47,288 nt of DNA, from the IMG/VR virus record IMGVR_UViG_3300021351_000001, positions 1 through 47,288 of that record; one strand, given 5' to 3'. Source of the stretch: a virus. The notes beneath the pieces were generated by a model. That model had not been told where the DNA came from, did no database searches, and was given only the letters and a program-made list of their open reading frames with translations. Positions within the stretch are counted from its first letter, which is position 1. Each line of letters opens with the position of its first letter. The position numbers and the translations under genes were made by a program. Positions 5,905 through 12,757 of this stretch are shown in pieces.

Positions 5905-7380
5905 CTATGTTAACACTGCCGGACGTGGTTTGACAGCTTTTGCGTTGCGCGGCCAAATACATACATCGCCTTGTTGATGCCAGTCTGCGCCAGTATCGGA
6001 GACGGGAATCTTGCGTAGCTTTTCTGGCTTCCTGAAATCAATGGCATCTTGTACGGTCTGACATTCATTTCCGACACCTTCGATATGGATCGTATTGATG
6101 GATGGATTGACCATCTTCAAGTAGCGACCTTTAGTTTCCGGTGTCAGTTGCATCTCAATCAACTCGTACACAGCTATTTTCTGTTTATTTTTTGGGTCAC
6201 ACAGTCTGGCCAAAAATGAATGTTTTCGGAAATCATACTCCTCACTGTCTATCACCGTTGCTCCCAGCTCGTTGTATATACGCTCGATACCTATTTTACG
6301 GATGATCTCGCGTTTCACTTCCACGTTTTTCTCATCGATCCAACGGCTGACAGGGATCTTGCTGTGATGCAAACATGCAATATCCTTGGGTACTTTTACT
6401 CCATTCAGTCGATACAAGGCAAAACCGTCGCGAAATCTCAACGCCGGGCCACCATCACAATGTAGCTGTTTTTTAGCGTTACGCTTGATATGTTGTGGCC
6501 GCTCCCAAACAACTACGAGACCAGTGTAAGCATCTATACATCCACTCGTCATTACCAGTGTGTATAGATTCTCATATTTTTTTCGTAATTGTTCCTCAAG
6601 CTTAATTAACTGTTGACTGATATAATAATGATGATAACACATCCAATACGCCCAATATGGTACATATAATGGATGCTTTTTGCGCCGTTGACCGATCCCT
6701 CTGTAGATTTCTCCGTAGATCTCACTGTAGATCTCTCCGTAGATCTCACTGTCGATCTCATCGTAGATCTCACTGCGGATCTCATCGTCGATCTCATCGT
6801 CGATCTCTCCGTTGATCTCACTGTTGATTTTATCGCTGATCTCGCCGCTGATCTCACTGCGGATTTCTCCGTAGATCTCACTGTCGATCTCACTGTTGAT
6901 CTCATCGTAGATCCCTCTGTAGATCTCACTGTTGATCTCTCCGTAGATCTCTCCGTTGATCTCATCGCTGATCTCACTGTCGATCTCACTGTTGATCTCA
7001 TCGTAGATCCCTCTGTAGATCTCACTGTTGATCTCATCGTAGATCTCATCGCTGATCTCTCCGTTGATCTCACTGTCGATCTCATCGTCGATCTCACTGC
7101 GGATTTTATTGCTGATCTCGCCGTAGATCTCACTGTCGATCTTAACTTTTGACGATATTTTTTTAACGGCATTACACATGGCTATAGCACTATACGGACC
7201 ACTGGCAAATAACACTAATGGCTGTCGTCTACCTTGATTAGCGTATAGTTCACAACATGCTTTTCTAATCGTATTTTTTTCCTCGGCTGTGTACGGTCCG
7301 GTCCTCAGCCCTAACTCTATGCCGCTCTGAGCATATTCTGGTATTTTATCTCGTTGCTCTTTTGTCAGTTCTGTTATCAT
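5905..7380 (-). CDS. DUF6745-like protein with long Ile tetrapeptide repeat insertion
   Basis: A 491-residue protein. Residues 1-75 (KEQRDKIPEYAQSGIELGLRTGP, LYANQG, VLFASGPYSAIAMC, listed as fragments) and roughly 225-480 (GPALRFRDGFALYRLNGVKVP, RKIGIERIYNELGA, then TPETKGRYLKMVNP) match the ends of the DUF6745 family as I remember it. Between them lies a run of about 38 tetrapeptides with Ile at every fourth residue (units such as SEIY, GEIS, DEIN). In ordinary relatives I know of no such insert. The DNA of the insert is in perfect 12-bp register. The C terminus ends in WHQQGDVCIW, a motif normally at the start of the next protein. Function unknown. Confidence 0.8.
   Translation of the reverse strand: MITELTKEQRDKIPEYAQSGIELGLRTGPYTAEEKNTIRKACCELYANQGRRQPLVLFASGPYSAIAMCNAVKKISSKVKIDSEIYGEISNKIRSEIDDEIDSEINGEISDEIYDEINSEIYRGIYDEINSEIDSEISDEINGEIYGEINSEIYRGIYDEINSEIDSEIYGEIRSEISGEISDKINSEINGEIDDEIDDEIRSEIYDEIDSEIYGEIYSEIYGEIYRGIGQRRKKHPLYVPYWAYWMCYHHYYISQQLIKLEEQLRKKYENLYTLVMTSGCIDAYTGLVVVWERPQHIKRNAKKQLHCDGGPALRFRDGFALYRLNGVKVPKDIACLHHSKIPVSRWIDEKNVEVKREIIRKIGIERIYNELGATVIDSEEYDFRKHSFLARLCDPKNKQKIAVYELIEMQLTPETKGRYLKMVNPSINTIHIEGVGNECQTVQDAIDFRKPEKLRKIPVSDTGADWHQQGDVCIWPRNAKAVKPRPAVLT
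6694..7149. repeat. 12-bp tandem repeat, 38 units in perfect register
   Basis: On the plus strand a GAT begins at 6694 and recurs every 12 bases without a break up to 7138, 38 units in all, typical unit GATCTCACTGTA. Most units start GATC. On the coding (minus) strand each GAT is the ATC of an Ile. No indel disturbs the spacing, although the other positions vary, so the length of the unit is under selection or the array is young. Confidence 0.95.
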
Positions 7381-7414
7381 CAGGTTACTCCTTTCTTGCT
7401 TAAGTCCGCCATAA

Positions 7415-7765
7415 TCACAGTATCAGATCCTCATCCTCTAAATCGCCTAAGAGCCTCTGTACGGCGTCGGAGATAGTCGAGGTAGGTTCAGGTACGTCTT
7501 GACCCCTGGAAACGTCCTGAGCGGCAGTTTGAGTGGCGTCATGGCTATTTAGAGATCCTAGTTCGACTTTCGTTTGCAGCCAATTCCGGTGTCTGGCTGT
7601 GTTTAACCCCCAAATACGCTGTATCGTGGCCTCTCTTTCCTGAGACGCCCGATCTATGGCAATCACCTCGCTAACGCCATCTGCCATCAATCTTGCCTTG
7701 GTTTCCTGATAATCATCTTCAAGGTCTTGCTTAATGTATTCAGTCTGCATATGGCGCTCTGACAT
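7415..7765 (-). CDS. Replication-region protein of unknown function
   Basis: A 116-residue, mostly helical acidic protein. It has a helix-rich first half (SEVIAIDRASQEREATIQRI), a variable Ala/Gln/Thr linker and a short acidic C terminus (LGDLEDEDLIL). It overlaps the end of the helicase gene by 26 bases. The position next to the helicase would suit a helicase partner, and an acidic tail is seen in many partner proteins, but no motif proves this. A second in-frame ATG (MQTEYIKQ) is an alternative start. Confidence 0.65.
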   Translation of the reverse strand: MSERHMQTEYIKQDLEDDYQETKARLMADGVSEVIAIDRASQEREATIQRIWGLNTARHRNWLQTKVELGSLNSHDATQTAAQDVSRGQDVPEPTSTISDAVQRLLGDLEDEDLIL

Positions 7766-8570
7766 ACTTTTGGCATATAGCCTGTTCTATTTTCAGTGTA
7801 TCACCGTAGAAGTTACAGGCTATTGTCGTTCCTGACCCTCCTCCGGTCCCTTTGACGATTCTAACACGCATTTCTTTGTTTTGTTCTCCACATCGCCATG
7901 CTGACAATACAAGTTGCGCACTATTTTCTATACTACCGCTGTCTTTTGCGTCGTGCAGACCGAACCCTTCTTCTTCGTCGAAGTCCGGCTTGCGCTTAAC
8001 CTGACTGGAAACAATCAGCACGCTATCGGTGTTCCTGGCAACTCGTTTCAGTTCCTCGGCGTTTTGACTAACCCTCTCATATCTCGACTTGGAAGCATTC
8101 CCACCCATCAAACCAATGTAATCAACCATGATCACATCGAAGGTTCTGCCGCTTTGGGCAATCAAACGCTCGATATCCGTCGGCTTGACCCTGGCAGCAT
8201 CACAAGTGTAAATATGATCACATGGACCTGTCCTGACTATTTCACCGTTTGTGTATGCCTGCTCCACCGCCCATTGAGGCATATCGTTGCTTATGGCCAT
8301 GAAGCGTTCAAAACAAGCGGTGCCAGGCAATTCTAACTCAAACATGCAAAAAATTAAGCCATCTCTGCATGATACAGCAATATTCTGAAGGATTGCCGTT
8401 TTACCGTGACCAGTATCAGCCATGATAACTACCAGTTCGCCCGGTTTCACCCGACGTATTGCCCCCTTGAATGCAGGTAACCATTGCGACAAGTCAAGAG
8501 TTCGGCTTTGCTGAACAGCGACGAACCGCTTGTATTCATCCTCAAGCTCAAGCATGCTCTTTATGCTCAT
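7740..8570 (-). CDS. DnaB-like replicative helicase (RecA-fold domain)
   Basis: A 276-residue protein with the ATPase core of DnaB helicases and no separate N-terminal domain. Visible motifs: Walker A ADTGHGKTA at residues 51-59, FCMFELE near 74, Walker B VIMVDYIGLM with Asp150, sensor VLIVSSQVKR near 185-193, and HDAKDSGSIENSAQLVL around 206, which is the DnaB pattern of the segment before the arginine finger. It unwinds the phage DNA in a hexameric ring. It overlaps the initiator gene by four bases (ATGA), so initiator and helicase are probably made together. The short length suggests a phage-type helicase loaded by the initiator or by host factors. Confidence 0.9.
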   Translation of the reverse strand: MSIKSMLELEDEYKRFVAVQQSRTLDLSQWLPAFKGAIRRVKPGELVVIMADTGHGKTAILQNIAVSCRDGLIFCMFELELPGTACFERFMAISNDMPQWAVEQAYTNGEIVRTGPCDHIYTCDAARVKPTDIERLIAQSGRTFDVIMVDYIGLMGGNASKSRYERVSQNAEELKRVARNTDSVLIVSSQVKRKPDFDEEEGFGLHDAKDSGSIENSAQLVLSAWRCGEQNKEMRVRIVKGTGGGSGTTIACNFYGDTLKIEQAICQKYVRAPYAD

Positions 8571-9238
8571 GGTGCAATTGCTCCTTTCTTAGGCTTCTTG
8601 TCTGCCCACTGCTTGTAGCGGGCTGCGAAATTCTCAGGACTGACATACTGAGGATCAGCTTCCTTGAGATAGGCCTCGAACCACTTTGCCGTTCGCTCAG
8701 GACCATGCGCATCATGCACCGGCTTCATGGCTTTAGCAAGTCTACCAGCAGGAGGTTCGCCGATATGTTCTTTCCAAAGATCAAAGTACGGCGTAAGCCA
8801 CGTAATATTATTCTTTTCTTTTCTTTTCTTAATGCTTGAGGGTCGCTTGAGCGAAGCTTGAGCCTTGCTTCCAGCTTGCTTAAGCCCAGCTTGTAAAGTT
8901 CTGGCTTTACCGCCTTTACGACCGGCGTTTACTCTTTGGTTGTGAGTCAATTTTAACTCTTCTAACTGCTCTAAAATAAACTCAATATACCACCCTTTTT
9001 CAGGTGCTTGAAGCAAAGCCTGGCACCGCTTAAGCTCTGCTAAAGCATTGCTAAAGCTCTGCTTGTCGGCACCTATCAAAGCGCACAGATAGTCTTCGTC
9101 ACCCTGGATGTACCCGCCCTTAATCCAAAGCTTTGCCATTATGTCAATCAAGATACCTTTAGCGGCATGAGAACAGATCTGTATATCACCACCAAGCCAG
9201 TCGGTAGGGCTAAATTTGAAGTATGGAAGATTGTTCAT
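8567..9238 (-). CDS. Replication initiator-like protein (lambda O/DUF1376-type)
   Basis: A 223-residue protein. Residues 1-90 (begins MNNLPYFKFSPTDWLGGDIQ, then HAAKGILIDIMAKLW) look like the DUF1376-type winged-helix N terminus common in phage replication proteins. A basic linker at about 105-145 (GRKGGKAR, KKRKEK) leads to a C-terminal helical domain (WFEAYLKEADPQYVSPENFAARYKQW, given here in part: WFEAYLKEADP). The part of the gene coding for the linker contains two arrays of 11-bp direct repeats and an A+T-rich purine tract, the arrangement of the lambda origin inside gene O. Directly followed by the helicase. I infer that it binds the repeats and brings in the helicase. Confidence 0.8.
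   Translation of the reverse strand: MNNLPYFKFSPTDWLGGDIQICSHAAKGILIDIMAKLWIKGGYIQGDEDYLCALIGADKQSFSNALAELKRCQALLQAPEKGWYIEFILEQLEELKLTHNQRVNAGRKGGKARTLQAGLKQAGSKAQASLKRPSSIKKRKEKNNITWLTPYFDLWKEHIGEPPAGRLAKAMKPVHDAHGPERTAKWFEAYLKEADPQYVSPENFAARYKQWADKKPKKGAIAP
8803..8833. other. A+T-rich homopurine/homopyrimidine tract beside the iterons
   Basis: On the plus strand the sequence runs TAATATTATTC and then three TTTTC units to CTTAAT. It is the most A+T-rich stretch of the initiator gene and abuts the first 11-bp array. Origins of lambda type have an easily melted segment in this place. Confidence 0.55.
8834..8899. repeat. Iteron array A: six 11-bp units
   Basis: Plus-strand units begin at 8834, 8845, 8856, 8867, 8878 and 8889, exactly 11 bases apart: GCTTGAG three times, then GCTTCCA, GCTTAAG and GCTTGTA. 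The spacing of 11 is not a multiple of three, so the pattern cannot come from the protein sequence. One unit per helical turn is typical of initiator binding sites. Confidence 0.8.
9006..9071. repeat. Iteron array B: five units on an 11-bp grid
   Basis: Related words lie on an 11-bp grid: GCTTGAA at 9006, GCTTAAG at 9028, GCTAAAG at 9039 and 9050, GCTTGTC at 9061; the grid position 9017 is degenerate. The array is separated from array A by about 106 bp. Both are inside the initiator gene. Confidence 0.7.
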
Positions 9239-9509
9239 CTGTCAATTCCTTGATTACCTTTATTAGTCTTTTTATAGGTTCAGAAATATGCACACAGCGA
9301 GTTATTCTGTGTTTATTCATGTGATGCAGAGCGCAGAGCATAACAACATTAGACAGACGGTCATTCTCTGGTATATCGGGGTAGCTGTCGTGGTGCATCT
9401 GTAGCTTGTAAGTGCTGCTGCAACACTGGCACTGTCCGTTATCACGCTGCATTGCGGCAAACCTCAATCGTTGCCATGCGCCACTTAGTTTGTATTCTTG
9501 CCAAGTCAT
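9210..9509 (-). CDS. HNH endonuclease
   Basis: A 99-residue protein with the HNH fold: a cysteine group at residues 27-30 (CQCC), LQMHH at 37-40 with the first catalytic His, then NDRLSNVVMLCALHH around 49-63 with the Asn, a zinc-ligand Cys and the last His. N-terminal WQRLRFAAMQRDNG is typical of phage HNH proteins. Such enzymes nick or cut DNA and often act with terminase or as free homing nucleases; here the gene sits in the replication operon, overlapping the initiator gene by 29 bases. A strong RNA hairpin ends just before its start. Confidence 0.85.
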   Translation of the reverse strand: MTWQEYKLSGAWQRLRFAAMQRDNGQCQCCSSTYKLQMHHDSYPDIPENDRLSNVVMLCALHHMNKHRITRCVHISEPIKRLIKVIKELTDEQSSILQI

Positions 9510-9523
9510 AATGCCTCAAAAGC

Positions 9524-9595
9524 AAAGATCCGGCCACCGCAGCGACAGGGGAAGAGTAACTGAGACGCAAAACCCCAAACAGTGACCGGATCTTT
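9524..9595 (-). ncRNA. Strong stem-loop before the HNH gene
   Basis: Two 14-base arms (9524-9537 and 9582-9595) can pair over their whole length around 44 bases. In the minus-strand RNA the single non-Watson-Crick pair is a U-G wobble; in the plus strand it would be C-A, so the structure fits minus-strand transcription. Inside the loop GGGG and CCCC can form a second short stem. The 3' arm ends about 14 bases before the HNH start codon. It may be a regulatory leader, a processing site or a small RNA. The 72-base length recalls a tRNA, but no T-arm or anticodon arm can be drawn. Confidence 0.6.
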
Positions 9596-9654
9596 AATTC
9601 TGAGTGTTAACATATGCTTTACTCTTTTTCATTTTCGCTGTCCCGACTCTACCA

Positions 9655-9840
9655 CTACTCCTTGCCACTGTCAAGGGGTTTTTCTGCGTTGGCATTGTGC
9701 ACACATGTTCGACAAGGGCCCGTGTTGTCCATCTTCTTAAGTATGTGAATACAGTCGCCACACGGAAACCCATATTCTTCATGATCCAACAATTCAAAGT
9801 TGTCCACTTCACCGTCACGACAATAGTCTTGTAATCCCAT
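9655..9840 (-). CDS. Small cysteine-rich protein
   Basis: A 61-residue protein with CGDC and CRTC motifs 14 residues apart, likely a zinc-binding knuckle. ATG 9840 is chosen; a GTG directly before it is also possible. It overlaps the end of the upstream gene by 26 bases. The long overlapping minus-strand frame 9594-9818 has no such motif and is judged a shadow. No family recognised. Confidence 0.65.
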   Translation of the reverse strand: MGLQDYCRDGEVDNFELLDHEEYGFPCGDCIHILKKMDNTGPCRTCVHNANAEKPLDSGKE

Positions 9841-10027
9841 CACTCACCATTTTTCGTGCATTCATTGTGTCTTGAATTGCGAGCGCCATGAAGTCAGCCA
9901 AGGCTTCTTCAAACCGTTTCCAATCAAGCTGAGGACTTCCGAACGTCTGTGTGTATAAGCGCAAGAAGTCAGATGCAGCTTTTCTGCCTGCCATTTCTGC
10001 TATTGCGCTAATTCCTGTTTTATCCAT
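9815..10027 (-). CDS. Small helical protein of unknown function
   Basis: A 70-residue, wholly helical protein (AIAEMAGRKAASDFLRLY, WKRFEEALADFMALAIQD). ATG 10027 follows AGAGGTGGG, and its ATG overlaps the TGA of a 24-residue upstream frame, which suggests coupled translation. No motif is recognised. Confidence 0.65.
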   Translation of the reverse strand: MDKTGISAIAEMAGRKAASDFLRLYTQTFGSPQLDWKRFEEALADFMALAIQDTMNARKMVSDGITRLLS

Positions 10028-10101
10028 CACCCACCTCTTTCTTGTTGTTTACAGTTTTTTTGCCCCCGCTCAATCAACTTCAGTTCTTCTTCTCTAGTCA
10101 T
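10027..10101 (-). CDS. 24-residue basic microprotein
   Basis: A short frame from ATG 10101 to TGA 10027, preceded by AGGA six bases upstream and ending in TGATG, so that its stop overlaps the next start. The product starts MTREEELKLIERG and is charged. It may be a real small protein or simply a translated leader for the next gene. Support is the ribosome site and the exact stop/start overlap. Confidence 0.4.
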   Translation of the reverse strand: MTREEELKLIERGQKNCKQQERGG

Positions 10102-10131
10102 TGGTTTCCTGGTTATGTCCTTGTGTTAAGC

Positions 10132-10214
10132 GACCACCCGTCTTAGATAACACGATCAGCATAGGTCTCGTAATCCGGTAATCATTTTTTAATGCCGACG
10201 CAAGACGGGTGGTC
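10132..10214. repeat. 13-bp perfect inverted repeat with 57-bp loop
   Basis: GACCACCCGTCTT at 10132-10144 is matched by its reverse complement at 10202-10214. It lies in the 160-base gap between two minus-strand genes, so an RNA from that strand would fold into a long hairpin. The loop has no terminator-like T run and holds no convincing tRNA features. Candidate regulatory RNA, RNase III site or protein-binding site. Confidence 0.65.
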
Positions 10215-10260
10215 TAAGTTGTGGTGTTTACATTATTCTATGATGGACCTCCTTTCCTTG

Positions 10261-10899
10261 CTATTCCTTGATTTTCCAAACACAACCTGGATACTTGAAG
10301 TCATCCTTCTGAGCCCTGGCCGTAGCATCGAGAACCTTCTGGTTCGGCTGTACAAATGACATCGGTATTGTGCCGTCAATAGCTGCCTGCAAGAATGCCT
10401 TCATGTCCACAACTTCCGCGTAGTAAGTCTTCCGTGCGCCTTTGAACTTTGTTACCGGGGGGGTCTTCACTTTGACTTCGGGAAGTGGTGCTTCCAGGAT
10501 CGCGTCTGCCGCCTCTTTGAATCCAAGCCTTTCAGCTTCCTGGGCCTGAGCAAGCCTTTGCTCTTCCTGGGCCTTGCGAGCTGCTTCCCTGGCCTTGCGT
10601 GCTGCTTCCTGTTGGATACGTTGCTGCTCGCGGTCCCAAGCTGTGCAAGCCCGTTCGATCGAGTTGAATATTTCCTCGAACGGTGCACACATTGCATTTT
10701 CTAGTGCACACATTTTCTTGTGTTGCTGAAAGTGGAAGTCTTTCTTCGGCTTCAAGTGTTCTTTGATCTTCTTGACGTTATCTTTCGCCGTTAGAGCAAT
10801 AGACTCCTTCGCCTTTCTTGTTCTTACATCTGTTATCGTGATACTGTTGGATTGTTTTTGCAGTTCAATCGCCATTGTTTTGAAATCGTCTCTTGTCAT
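10261..10899 (-). CDS. Coiled-coil phage protein beside the recombination genes
   Basis: A 212-residue protein. The start MTRDDFKTMAIELQ at 10899 overlaps the previous stop (ATGA). Residues 20-75 are helical and basic; residues 85-135 form an Ala/Arg/Glu-rich coiled coil (ARKAREAARKAQEEQRLAQ); the C-terminal part has KFKGARKTYYAEVVDMKAFLQA and ends YPGCVWKIKE. Proteins of this shape commonly lie next to RecT-type recombinases in phages, and a role in DNA pairing or in recruiting partners is possible, but nothing here proves it. Confidence 0.75.
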   Translation of the reverse strand: MTRDDFKTMAIELQKQSNSITITDVRTRKAKESIALTAKDNVKKIKEHLKPKKDFHFQQHKKMCALENAMCAPFEEIFNSIERACTAWDREQQRIQQEAARKAREAARKAQEEQRLAQAQEAERLGFKEAADAILEAPLPEVKVKTPPVTKFKGARKTYYAEVVDMKAFLQAAIDGTIPMSFVQPNQKVLDATARAQKDDFKYPGCVWKIKE

Positions 10900-11069
10900 T
10901 CTTCCAGTGCCTTTCTTATTCTGAGTTTCAATACCTCGATCTCCATACAAGCGCAGTAAAGCGCCTCCCTATCGTTGCGAGCGTGCTGGCGCATCAGTTC
11001 GGCCTTTTGCCTCGCCATCCTTTGCAGATTCTCAGTATCCGCAAAATCACCTGTGCTGCTTGTTGCCAC
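10896..11069 (-). CDS. Small coiled-coil protein
   Basis: A frame of about 57 residues from GTG 11069 (AGAGG six bases before it) to TGA 10896, overlapping the previous gene by 23 bases and the next start by four (ATGA). The C-terminal part (EALYCACMEIEVLKLRIRKAL) is helical. An internal ATG at 11018 would give 40 residues. It exactly fills the gap between two genes of the operon, which is the main reason to accept it. Confidence 0.55.
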   Translation of the reverse strand: MATSSTGDFADTENLQRMARQKAELMRQHARNDREALYCACMEIEVLKLRIRKALEE

Positions 11070-11628
11070 TCCATTCCTCTCTTATATGCCAGCTTGCCAC
11101 TAACTGTTGGAAGTCCGTCAGATCGCTCATGTCGAAGTAAGGAGGATTCAAGGTGTACGTACCCTTGCGTGACAGTTGTAAAGTATACCGCAATGCGTGC
11201 GGGTATTCAGTAGCAATCAAGCCGTAATACCCAGCAAGCTGATATTTCCACCAAGGCTGAGGTTGCTCGGAAGTCTTAATGTCTACCAGTCGCATAGATG
11301 GGCCTCTCTTAAACAACCTGTCAAGTGTGCCAGCGTACCTGTAGGTCGGGCAGTAAGCAGTATGTTCCGACAGCACCACTTCCCAAGGATGGTTCTTCCT
11401 GAAGTCAACGTATGCGTTGACATAGGGCTCGTAATCCGGGGCAACGGTTTTCCAGTTGAGCTTGCCTTCGTCTAAGAACTGGCAAGCCATATGTACATGC
11501 TGACCGCGCACAGTAGATACTTCATCAAACCAGCGGTCATCAACCCCTAGAACCTCGGTTACGCCCGGTACCCGCACGCCATTGACATAGTACTCATGCT
11601 CATCGTTCAGTACGATATTGTAGTTCAT
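11047..11628 (-). CDS. RecB-like PD-(D/E)XK nuclease
   Basis: A 193-residue protein with the motif order of RecB/Cas4-type exonucleases: a His in RGQHVHMACQFLD (residues 41-53), Asp103 in AGTLDRLF, the core D116-I-K118 in LVDIKTSEQ, and the QxxxY motif in YQLAGYYGL near 129-136. Such enzymes resect DNA ends and here would supply the single strands for RecT. ATG 11628 is preferred (AGGA upstream); a TTG at 11670 in the same frame has no ribosome site. It lies directly after recT. Confidence 0.85.
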   Translation of the reverse strand: MNYNIVLNDEHEYYVNGVRVPGVTEVLGVDDRWFDEVSTVRGQHVHMACQFLDEGKLNWKTVAPDYEPYVNAYVDFRKNHPWEVVLSEHTAYCPTYRYAGTLDRLFKRGPSMRLVDIKTSEQPQPWWKYQLAGYYGLIATEYPHALRYTLQLSRKGTYTLNPPYFDMSDLTDFQQLVASWHIREEWSGNKQHR

Positions 11629-11737
11629 CGTGATAATCCTGAGTTGCCGGATTGCAGTTAGTTCTTTCAATGGGGTCTGAGTTTAAGCCCTGGCCGACCC
11701 TCTTACTCCAGGACTCCGGCAACTTCGTTATGGGAGT

Positions 11738-12739
11738 TTAACCGTCTCCGACTGTTGCTTTCATCAGGTGGACTAATTTCGCCTTCTCTTCGTCAGAGTA
11801 GTCCGATATGTCCCTGGCTTCGTCGATCTCTGCTGCTTTGAGTATCTTGGCCCACACAGGACCAGTGATCTTGGCATTGCCGTACAGCTTTTCAAACTCT
11901 GCGCCTACATCAGCTTGCTCCTGGGGTACAGGTTCAGGCTCGGCTATACGTTCAGGGGCTTTGGGTAAAGCATTAACCGGCTCGCCTGCAAGCACATCAA
12001 GATTTCCCTCAAATCCCGACAGGTCAGCTAAGGCAGGAGTCTGCTTGATTCCGGCAAGGAATTGATCATCCAACGCAATGGCTCTTTGTAGTTGTGTAGA
12101 TTTCGGAAGCAGCTTGAACAACTCTTTAAGGGCAGTCTTTTGCCACATCTTACCGGGCCATTGTTTCCATGCAGACTTCGAGCTACTCCAACTGTGTGAA
12201 GTATTTCTCCGTGCCTCCACCTGTTTTCTGTTCATGTATATAAAATAGCGAGTGCCATCCTTAAGCACGGCACCTGCGTATGAAAACATGAGCAGTTCTT
12301 CATCTTTGTCACGGTCAAGATTTGGATCTTTGACGTGCTTGAAAGAGGGCTGGAACCCTTCTTCTACCTCAAACAATTCGCCTTTCAAAACAACGGATGC
12401 GAATACGTGCGCGACTTCACCAGTATTCCGGCACAGCTTCAATAATCCCTGCCATTGTGGCTCGCAATCCACAGTACCACCACGAGGCACAAACGCCGCC
12501 TCATCAAGACCCGGCTCCAATCCCATCTCCGCACAGTTTATCACTGCCATTGCAAACGTGTTCGGATCTGCCTTTGTCAGTTCAGGGTTGCGCAGTGCTG
12601 CATTCAAAGCCATCCTACAAAAGCGTGCTCCATCCATATGCGAAGGAAGTACACTTTCAATGCTCTTGAAGTTTTTCGCCAGCACATACTTCAACCCATC
12701 TACTCTCTTCTGTAATGCTTGCGTTTCTTGTTTAGCCAT
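11738..12739 (-). CDS. recT: RecT-family single-strand annealing protein
   Basis: A 333-residue protein with the RecT pattern: an N-terminal helical segment, then FCRMALNAALRNPELTKADP, MAVINCAEMGLEPG, EAAFVPRGG and the typical EPQWQGLLKLCRNTGEV around residue 92-108, and KQVEARRNTSHSWSSS with WKQWPGKMWQKTALKELFKLLP (shown here in part: WPGKMWQKTALKELFKLLP). It anneals complementary single strands and works with the adjacent exonuclease. The C-terminal third is variable. GGGAGAG lies directly before the start. Confidence 0.95.
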   Translation of the reverse strand: MAKQETQALQKRVDGLKYVLAKNFKSIESVLPSHMDGARFCRMALNAALRNPELTKADPNTFAMAVINCAEMGLEPGLDEAAFVPRGGTVDCEPQWQGLLKLCRNTGEVAHVFASVVLKGELFEVEEGFQPSFKHVKDPNLDRDKDEELLMFSYAGAVLKDGTRYFIYMNRKQVEARRNTSHSWSSSKSAWKQWPGKMWQKTALKELFKLLPKSTQLQRAIALDDQFLAGIKQTPALADLSGFEGNLDVLAGEPVNALPKAPERIAEPEPVPQEQADVGAEFEKLYGNAKITGPVWAKILKAAEIDEARDISDYSDEEKAKLVHLMKATVGDG

Positions 12740-12757
12740 TTCTCTCCCAACCTTTCT

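Noticed and set aside
6694-7149. CRISPR-like array
   Set aside because: Units are 12 bases with no spacers and lie in register with codons of one protein.
6673-7152. Long plus-strand frame of Val/Asp repeats opposite the DUF6745-like gene
   Set aside because: It is open only because the 12-bp repeat has no stop in that frame. It has no ribosome site and lies against the direction of the operon.
9524-9595. tRNA gene of 72 bases
   Set aside because: The paired ends extend 14 bases, no T-arm sequence or anticodon arm fits, and there is no CCA-adjacent structure.
9594-9818. 74-residue minus-strand frame overlapping the CxxC protein
   Set aside because: It lacks motifs and a ribosome site, whereas the other frame has two CxxC motifs and overlaps its upstream neighbour in the usual way.
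10132-10214. tRNA or attachment site
   Set aside because: The arms form one 13-bp stem without cloverleaf arms, and the locus is more than 4 kb from the integrase.
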